The position numbers and the translations under genes are program-made. Shown in pieces: positions 5,484 through 9,507 of a stretch of 9,507 nt of DNA. The stretch covers positions 1 to 9,507 of the forward strand of contig DAOVUR010000054.1 in assembly GCA_030632465.1 (NCBI GenBank), given 5' to 3'. How positions within the stretch are numbered: position 1 is the stretch's first letter; every line of letters begins with the position of its first letter. Origin of the DNA: a bacterium (GTDB lineage Bacteria; Verrucomicrobiota; Kiritimatiellia; UBA8416; CAMZLY01). A model generated the notes under the pieces. The model did no database searches, was not told the DNA's origin, and saw nothing but the letters and a program-made list of their open reading frames with translations.

Positions 5484-6862
5484 TGAATAAGAAATTAACA
5501 ACTTATATCAGGCATATATTTTGCATGTGGCTATTCGCCTGTGTAGTTGCCGCTACTATTGCTTTTGTGCCGACAGTAGCAGAGTCGGGAACAGAAACAG
5601 GAGTCTTGCGAGAATTGCATGTTGTCACTATTCCGGCTGGTGCAGCAGTTTTTATTGATGGCAACAGCAGAGGCAGAACACCTATTACTGTATCGTTGCC
5701 TGATGCAAAGGCGCATTTACTAGATATCACCAAAAATGGATATAGTAGTATTAGGCGGACAGTTATTGTTGGTGATGGCCAGAAGGTTTCTATAGATATA
5801 TCCCTTGATGTTGTCTTAGGTTTGGCATTGATAAGGTCTACACCAGTTACGGCAAGTATAAAAATTGACGGTATTGATCGTGGTAAGACGCCACTAGTAG
5901 TTACAGATCTACCTGTTGGTAGTTACAGTGTTCATGTTACCGCCCCAGGATATTTAAAAAAAGATCTACAACTTGTCATGAAGGATAGGACTCCTGTTGA
6001 AGTAAATGCTGAATTAGTTTCTGATGCAGCAGGCTTAACTATTGCATCAACACCAGCAGGTGCATCTGTTATTATAAATGGGGCAGTTCATGGTGTAACA
6101 CCTTGTGATCTTGCGCGGATACCTAGTGGTGAGTGCAATCTTGTGGTAAAGCTTGATGGATATGCTGAATATAAGCAGATGCTCAGGCTTGTTGCCGGCA
6201 GAAGTGAGGATTTGAATATAACTCTCAATGGCATGCCGTCATCGCTTAGAATTGTTACTATGCCGGTATCAGCCAAAATCTATGTTAATGACCAGTTTAA
6301 GGGAGAAGCTCCATGTAGCATGAAGAATCTTGGGCCTGGCAGTTACAAGGTGCGAGTAGAGCTTAAAGGGCATGACTTGATCGAGAGGAGTATAGAGCTT
6401 AAGCGTGGAGATAAACTTATTGAAGAGTTTAAACTGGTTCCTAATGTAGGCTCACTTGAAATTACAACAGAGCCAGCTAGCGCTAAAGTGTTTATTGACG
6501 GCAAGTGGTTAGGTTTCACAACCTCTAAGCCTGACCAGACAGATGAGGTTTCTGAAACACTTATCCTTACAGGGATATCATCCGGCAGCCATAAGTTAAG
6601 GGTGTTTGTGAAGGGATACTACCTAAAAGAATCAACTATTAATATCGAGCGTGATAAGACTGCGATAGAGTATGTGGTTCTAGAACGACGTTTTATGCCA
6701 AATTGTGAAGTTAGAACAGCGACAGAAGTTTATCGAGGTGTGTTGATTCAGGTTGATCCTTCAGGTAATATAAAGCTTGAAGTTAACCCCGGCATCATGA
6801 AGGTTATCCGTGCTGACGACACGGTGTCGCGCAGACCGTTGCGTAAAGAAGATCTTAAATAA
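5480..6862 (+). CDS. Exported protein with five PEGA repeats and a C-terminal beta-rich domain
   Basis: 460 residues. An N-terminal hydrophobic segment (about 13-31) is a signal peptide or membrane anchor; LFAC at 18-21 resembles a lipobox, but the hydrophobic stretch continues past the Cys, so lipidation is doubtful. Five PEGA repeats follow, at about 45-112, 115-180, 185-250, 255-320 and 325-400. Each has the pattern S/T-x-P-x-x-A-x-V-x-I-D/N-G followed by G-x-T/A-P and a K/x-G-Y/H strand (examples TIPAGAAVFIDG, STPAGASVIING, TEPASAKVFIDG). Repeat 5 carries an insert near 348-362. PEGA modules are surface or periplasmic beta folds related to those of S-layer proteins. The last 60 residues form a separate small beta-rich domain ending in the basic tail RRPLRKEDLK. 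The start overlaps the FHA gene stop (ATGA); the adjacent ATG at 5483 is equally possible. It probably acts with the FHA protein at the envelope. Confidence 0.85.
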   Translation: MMNKKLTTYIRHIFCMWLFACVVAATIAFVPTVAESGTETGVLRELHVVTIPAGAAVFIDGNSRGRTPITVSLPDAKAHLLDITKNGYSSIRRTVIVGDGQKVSIDISLDVVLGLALIRSTPVTASIKIDGIDRGKTPLVVTDLPVGSYSVHVTAPGYLKKDLQLVMKDRTPVEVNAELVSDAAGLTIASTPAGASVIINGAVHGVTPCDLARIPSGECNLVVKLDGYAEYKQMLRLVAGRSEDLNITLNGMPSSLRIVTMPVSAKIYVNDQFKGEAPCSMKNLGPGSYKVRVELKGHDLIERSIELKRGDKLIEEFKLVPNVGSLEITTEPASAKVFIDGKWLGFTTSKPDQTDEVSETLILTGISSGSHKLRVFVKGYYLKESTINIERDKTAIEYVVLERRFMPNCEVRTATEVYRGVLIQVDPSGNIKLEVNPGIMKVIRADDTVSRRPLRKEDLK

Positions 6863-6907
6863 AAAAGAAGATGTTGGATATCAGATTTGGCTTCGGTATT
6901 CATCTCA

Positions 6908-7039
6908 CATTGAGGGCATTTCGGCTCCGCTCAATGACCTCAATGCGTAACTACGCCCGGGTGGTTTTATATGCTAGGTAGGTGAGTTCCCTGAGCGGAG
7001 CCGAAGGGCCGGAGCACACGGTCTGCTACTCAATGACCT
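6908..7039. repeat. Composite intergenic repeat with inverted TGAGCGGAGCCGA copies
   Basis: The 13-mer TCGGCTCCGCTCA at 6921-6933 is the exact reverse complement of TGAGCGGAGCCGA at 6992-7004. CATTGAGG (6908-6915) is complementary to CCTCAATG (6938-6945), framing the first copy in a stem. CTCAATGACCT occurs at both 6930-6940 and 7029-7039. The second copy sits in a 25-bp block (6988-7012) that recurs at 7861-7885. The block fills the space between the convergent PEGA and Nif3 genes. Whether it also works as a bidirectional terminator is unclear, as no T run follows. I saw no terminator of the normal form after the PEGA gene. Confidence 0.75.
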
Positions 7040-7054
7040 TGTAGCTGGTGACAG

Positions 7055-7810
7055 TTAGTATGTTATCTTGAAGTCTATAAAATCAGCCTTGATTTTGAAC
7101 TTTGTTGTCAGCATCTTTCCTAACGCTTTTACTCCGAATGTCTCTGTAGCATAGTGCCCAGCAAAGATGACGTTAATTTCATACTCTGCGGCGAGGTTAT
7201 ATCCCTGTAATGTTGGTTCGCCAGATATATAGACATCGATATTTTTCTGGCCAGCTTCTGCAACTTCAGCTGATGCGCCGCCTGAAACAACAGCTACGGT
7301 ACGTACGGTTTTCTTGCCGAAGTCCATCGTCTGTAGTTTGTTCTGCATAAGTTTTTCGATCTGTTGTTTGAACTTGCTGTACGGCATGGCTTTGGGTAGT
7401 TTGCCTGTAAATCCTATTGTTGATTCGCCATACTGTCCAAATGGAGTCATATCTTGCAGTTTAAGTGCCTTGCATATCTGTGCATTGTTTCCGTAGCGTG
7501 GATGTGCATCAAGAGGGAGGTGTGCGGCATAGAGTGCTATGTCATGCTCCATCAGATATGAGATGCGCTTATAGTTAAGATCGGTGATATACTTGAGTGA
7601 GTCGCCCCAGCTTATGCCGTGGTGACATATCACCATGTTGGCGCCTTGTGCGTGTGCTGCTTCGAAGAACTCTAGGGAGGCATCAACACCACAGGCAATA
7701 CGTTTTACGTCACCGCTGTTTCCGACTTGCAGGCCATTATTGGAGTAATCGGTAAATTTCTCAAGTTTAAGTAGATTGTCTAAGTGCGCTTTTATTTTAT
7801 TAAGTTTCAT
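7055..7810 (-). CDS. Nif3/YbgI family dinuclear metal centre protein
   Basis: 251-residue member of the Nif3-like (NGG1-interacting factor 3, YbgI/YqfO) family, annotated in databases as GTP cyclohydrolase I type 2 or dinuclear metal hydrolase; the physiological reaction is not settled. The metal ligands known from E. coli YbgI are all visible: His63-His64 in ICHHG, His97 and Asp101 in HLPLDAHP (97-104), and His219/Glu223 in GHYATE. The N-terminal SNNGLQVG (23-30) is also a family signature. The protein is the short form without the PII-like insert. The ATG at 7810 is preferred over 7843 because AGGA lies nine bases upstream and the family starts there. It is downstream of apbE on the same strand but 323 bp away with a structured repeat between, so it probably has its own promoter. 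Its neighbour downstream is convergent. Confidence 0.93.
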   Translation of the reverse strand: MKLNKIKAHLDNLLKLEKFTDYSNNGLQVGNSGDVKRIACGVDASLEFFEAAHAQGANMVICHHGISWGDSLKYITDLNYKRISYLMEHDIALYAAHLPLDAHPRYGNNAQICKALKLQDMTPFGQYGESTIGFTGKLPKAMPYSKFKQQIEKLMQNKLQTMDFGKKTVRTVAVVSGGASAEVAEAGQKNIDVYISGEPTLQGYNLAAEYEINVIFAGHYATETFGVKALGKMLTTKFKIKADFIDFKITY

Positions 7811-8013
7811 GTGATCAAGTCCTGATTTAAAGTTGTTTTGCATTTAATCTTCAACGTAGGTCCCTGAGCGAAGCCGAAGGGCCGGTGGTTCCTCGCTTAA
7901 GGTTTAGTGTTCATTGTTTAAAGTTATGGTTTCATATTTTTCGATGGAAGACAAGGTGCTTATAGTGTAGTTGTAGTATGGGTATCTGCTTGGTAGTTTG
8001 CTGCATCATAAGC
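7811..8013. other. Start of the nif3-apbE spacer, with one interspersed repeat copy
   Basis: This is the nif3-proximal part of the 323-bp gap between nif3 and apbE. It contains a 25-bp block at 7861-7885 (core TGAGCGAAGCCGA) that matches 6988-7012 with a single mismatch. The AT-rich remainder, 7886-8013, has no convincing open frame, RNA gene or promoter that I can see. The rest of the gap holds the structured element at 8014-8098 and 35 bases of plain sequence before the apbE stop. Confidence 0.6.
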
Positions 8014-8098
8014 TGTAGGGCCGGAATGGCTGAGGTACGATGCCTTCCAGCCAGGACCGGCGTGAAGGTCTCGCAAGCTCAACCGTTCTCGCCCTACA
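8014..8098. repeat. 85-bp structured element with 8-bp terminal inverted repeats
   Basis: TGTAGGGC (8014-8021) and GCCCTACA (8091-8098) are perfect terminal inverted repeats. Inside, nested stems are visible: GCCGG (8020-8024) with CCGGC (8057-8061), GGCTG (8028-8032) with CAGCC (8048-8052), and AGG (8033-8035) with CCT (8043-8045) around a 7-base loop TACGATG. The inner GCCGG shares two bases with the outer stem, so the two compete slightly. It is GC-rich in an AT-rich spacer. It looks like a non-coding palindromic repeat (REP or MITE-like), or a structured RNA in the apbE-nif3 messenger. No target-site duplication is obvious at the ends. Confidence 0.7.
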
Positions 8099-8133
8099 AT
8101 AAATAGATATCTCGCGGCTTACCTCGAAAAGAT

Positions 8134-9177
8134 TCACTTTAATACAGTTACCTGTTCCTTATATTCCGGCAACGACTCAAAGAGCTTGGCGAAGGCTGAA
8201 GTTACTATTATCTCGATGGGCTGTTTGTCAGGGATAAAGAGGGCGCAACAGTCAGGCGTATGCTTTAGTGCTGCTAGTCCAGCATCGGGGCCAAGAACGA
8301 ATAGGGCGGTGGACATGGCGTCAGTTTCTACTGCGGTTGATGAGAGAACAGTTGTGCCGGCCATTCCTGTAACGGGCTTACCTGTGCGTGGATCAATGAT
8401 ATGTGCGTAACGCTTGCCGTCAATATATTCGAACCTTTCGTAATTGCCGGAGGTTGCAAGCGCCATACCTGATGGTAGTTTTAATTTACCTATGAGTTCG
8501 TTTTTGTCGAAAGGGTTACGTACACCAATAGTCCAGGGGCGATTGGGGGTTGCCTTGCCGTAGACGCGTAGGTTACCACCGATATTGACGATATAGTTTT
8601 TGAGGTTTAGTTTTTGTAGTTCATCGTAGCAGATGTCAACAGCATAACCTTTGGCGATACCACCGAGGTCTATATTGGCTTTAGGTGATATAAGGCGGGC
8701 GCTACTGTTGGAGATAACGATGTTTTGATAGCCTGTTGCTTTAAGGGCATTATCAATTGTCTCTTGTTCTGGCAATACGGAAATATGTTCCTTTGTATTA
8801 AAGCCCCATAACTTGACTAGGTCAGAGACTGTTGGATCAAATGCGCCATTGCTGATTTTTGCATATTTTATGCTTAGTTGTAGTGACTCTTTTGTGTCTG
8901 TCTCTAGTTTTGTCCATGCGCCTTGTGCGCTGTTTAGTTTTGAAAGGTTACTGGTTGGCGAGAAGATGCTTAGGTCAGCATTAAGGCGGTCGGTGGTGTT
9001 GATGCATGCTTGCAGAGCTTGCTCTATCTTTGCGGTGTCAGGTGCGGCAATGGTAACTGTTGCAACTGTGCCCATGGTTGGCCATGTGCGGTTTATTGTC
9101 GCTTGCTCTTTCTTGGTACAGCCGATAAACGTTAATATGAAGAATAGTAGCAGTATTGTTGTTTTGTGATATTTCAT
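8134..9177 (-). CDS. apbE: FAD:protein FMN transferase (ApbE), lipoprotein
   Basis: 347-residue ApbE. It cleaves FAD and attaches FMN through a phosphoester bond to Thr/Ser of target proteins such as the NqrB/NqrC and RnfD/RnfG subunits, in the periplasm. A lipoprotein signal is clear: MKYHKT, hydrophobic stretch, then FIGC with Cys20 as lipidation site. Family blocks in order are TWPTMGTVATV (31-41), GAFDPTVSDLVKLWGF (111-126), IDLGGIAKGYAVD (169-181), NIGGNLRVYG (198-207), HIIDPRTGKPV (259-269) and the Mg-binding region ETDAMSTALFVLG (284-296). All key motifs are intact, so the enzyme is likely active. No nqr, rnf or other flavinylated target is in the window. ArsC-like gene lies 92 bp upstream on the same strand, so co-transcription is possible. 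The ATG at 9177 lacks a strong Shine-Dalgarno but starts the signal peptide exactly. Confidence 0.95.
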   Translation of the reverse strand: MKYHKTTILLLFFILTFIGCTKKEQATINRTWPTMGTVATVTIAAPDTAKIEQALQACINTTDRLNADLSIFSPTSNLSKLNSAQGAWTKLETDTKESLQLSIKYAKISNGAFDPTVSDLVKLWGFNTKEHISVLPEQETIDNALKATGYQNIVISNSSARLISPKANIDLGGIAKGYAVDICYDELQKLNLKNYIVNIGGNLRVYGKATPNRPWTIGVRNPFDKNELIGKLKLPSGMALATSGNYERFEYIDGKRYAHIIDPRTGKPVTGMAGTTVLSSTAVETDAMSTALFVLGPDAGLAALKHTPDCCALFIPDKQPIEIIVTSAFAKLFESLPEYKEQVTVLK

Positions 9178-9269
9178 TTGAGCAGTATGTAGCTAACGTA
9201 GTTAATATACAAGGAAATCAAATTTAGTTTATGTGTGATGACTTAGCCTTGTTGAAATGGAGGGCAGTT

Positions 9270-9507
9270 CTAAATAATTTCAAGGATTGATTCTGTTGGA
9301 CGACCAACTCTAGCGTTATCGCCATTTATTACAATAGGACGTTCAATCAATATGGGGTACTCAACCATCTGCTTGATTACATCTTTTTCTGTTTCAGCCA
9401 TCTCTATACCGAGTTTTGCGTATTCACCCTTGCGTACGAATTGTGATGGCTTAAGCCCAAGTTTAGATGCGATTTGCTCAAGTTTGTCTGCTGATAATGG
9501 AGTTTTA
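9270..9507 (-). CDS. ArsC-family protein, C-terminal part (cut by window edge)
   Basis: Reading the minus strand from the window end to a TAG at 9270-9272 gives 78 residues with no stop. The sequence begins KTPLSADKLEQIASKLGL, continues PSQFVRKGEYAKLG, and ends EYPILIERPIVINGDNARVGRPTESILEII. This is the C-terminal two-thirds of the thioredoxin-fold ArsC family (glutaredoxin-dependent arsenate reductase and relatives such as YffB/Spx). The three arginines that bind arsenate in ArsC appear to be present: FVRK, IERPIV and VGRP. The N-terminal CxxS catalytic motif is outside the window, so arsenate reductase activity cannot be confirmed. The gene precedes apbE by 92 bp on the same strand. Confidence 0.85.
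   Translation of the reverse strand, partial: KTPLSADKLEQIASKLGLKPSQFVRKGEYAKLGIEMAETEKDVIKQMVEYPILIERPIVINGDNARVGRPTESILEII

Noticed and set aside
5480..5600. Lipoprotein call for the PEGA protein (LFAC at residues 18-21)
   Set aside because: Phe at position -2 is unusual, and the hydrophobic run continues well beyond the Cys, which fits an ordinary signal peptide or anchor better.
7811..7843. Eleven-residue N-terminal extension of the Nif3 protein
   Set aside because: Family members start at the internal ATG, which has AGGA upstream and keeps the ligand numbering close to YbgI.
8186..9169. Plus-strand open frames opposite apbE (8186-8410 and 8813-9169)
   Set aside because: They are shadows of the apbE codons on the other strand, with no family motif, ribosome binding site or own context.
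9178..9269. Promoter for apbE (TATATT on the minus strand in the arsC-apbE gap)
   Set aside because: No acceptable -35 lies 16-18 bases upstream, so it cannot be separated from AT-rich background.

Overview
The window looks like chromosomal DNA from a Gram-negative, moderately AT-rich environmental bacterium. It encodes a predicted outer-membrane DUF481 protein with a signal peptide, an ApbE lipoprotein and an envelope-linked FHA/PEGA gene pair. The intergenic spaces are full of short GC-rich palindromic repeats. FHA and PEGA proteins in this arrangement recall the Planctomycetes-Verrucomicrobia-Lentisphaerae group, but no marker gene is present and the placement is only a guess. There is no rRNA, tRNA, integrase, transposase, phage gene or CRISPR array.

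Left part (1-3443): a repeat-rich leader precedes uxaC (glucuronate isomerase, +). Convergent to it is deoB (phosphopentomutase, -). The open frame of deoB can be read upstream into a GC-rich repeat block, but the true start is at 2985. The 2986-3443 spacer holds a 34-bp tandem repeat, three hairpins and the promoter of the next gene.

Middle part (3444-6862): a DUF481-type predicted outer-membrane beta-barrel gene (+) ends in two hairpins, the second followed by a short T run. After a spacer rich in GCTAC/GTAGC boxes comes a strong-looking sigma70-type promoter (TTGACA, 17 bp, TACTAT). An 8-1-8 palindrome covers its spacer and -10, and it lies almost on top of the next start codon. It would drive a translationally coupled two-gene operon: a membrane protein with a cytoplasmic FHA domain, a single membrane helix and an uncharacterised outer domain, then an exported protein of five PEGA repeats with a small C-terminal beta-rich domain. 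This FHA-PEGA pair is the most interesting unit here. It looks like a link between phosphothreonine recognition in the cytoplasm and scaffolding in the envelope.

Right part (6863-9507), all genes on the minus strand: a Nif3/YbgI-family dinuclear-metal protein, an ApbE FAD:protein FMN transferase lipoprotein, and the C-terminal part of an ArsC-family (arsenate reductase-like) protein cut by the window edge. The spacers carry copies of a TGAGCGGAGCCGA-type repeat, and between apbE and nif3 there is an 85-bp highly structured element with perfect 8-bp terminal inverted repeats.

Except for the FHA-PEGA pair, the genes are ordinary metabolic or housekeeping functions with no shared pathway: hexuronate catabolism, nucleoside salvage, flavinylation and a possible arsenate reductase.
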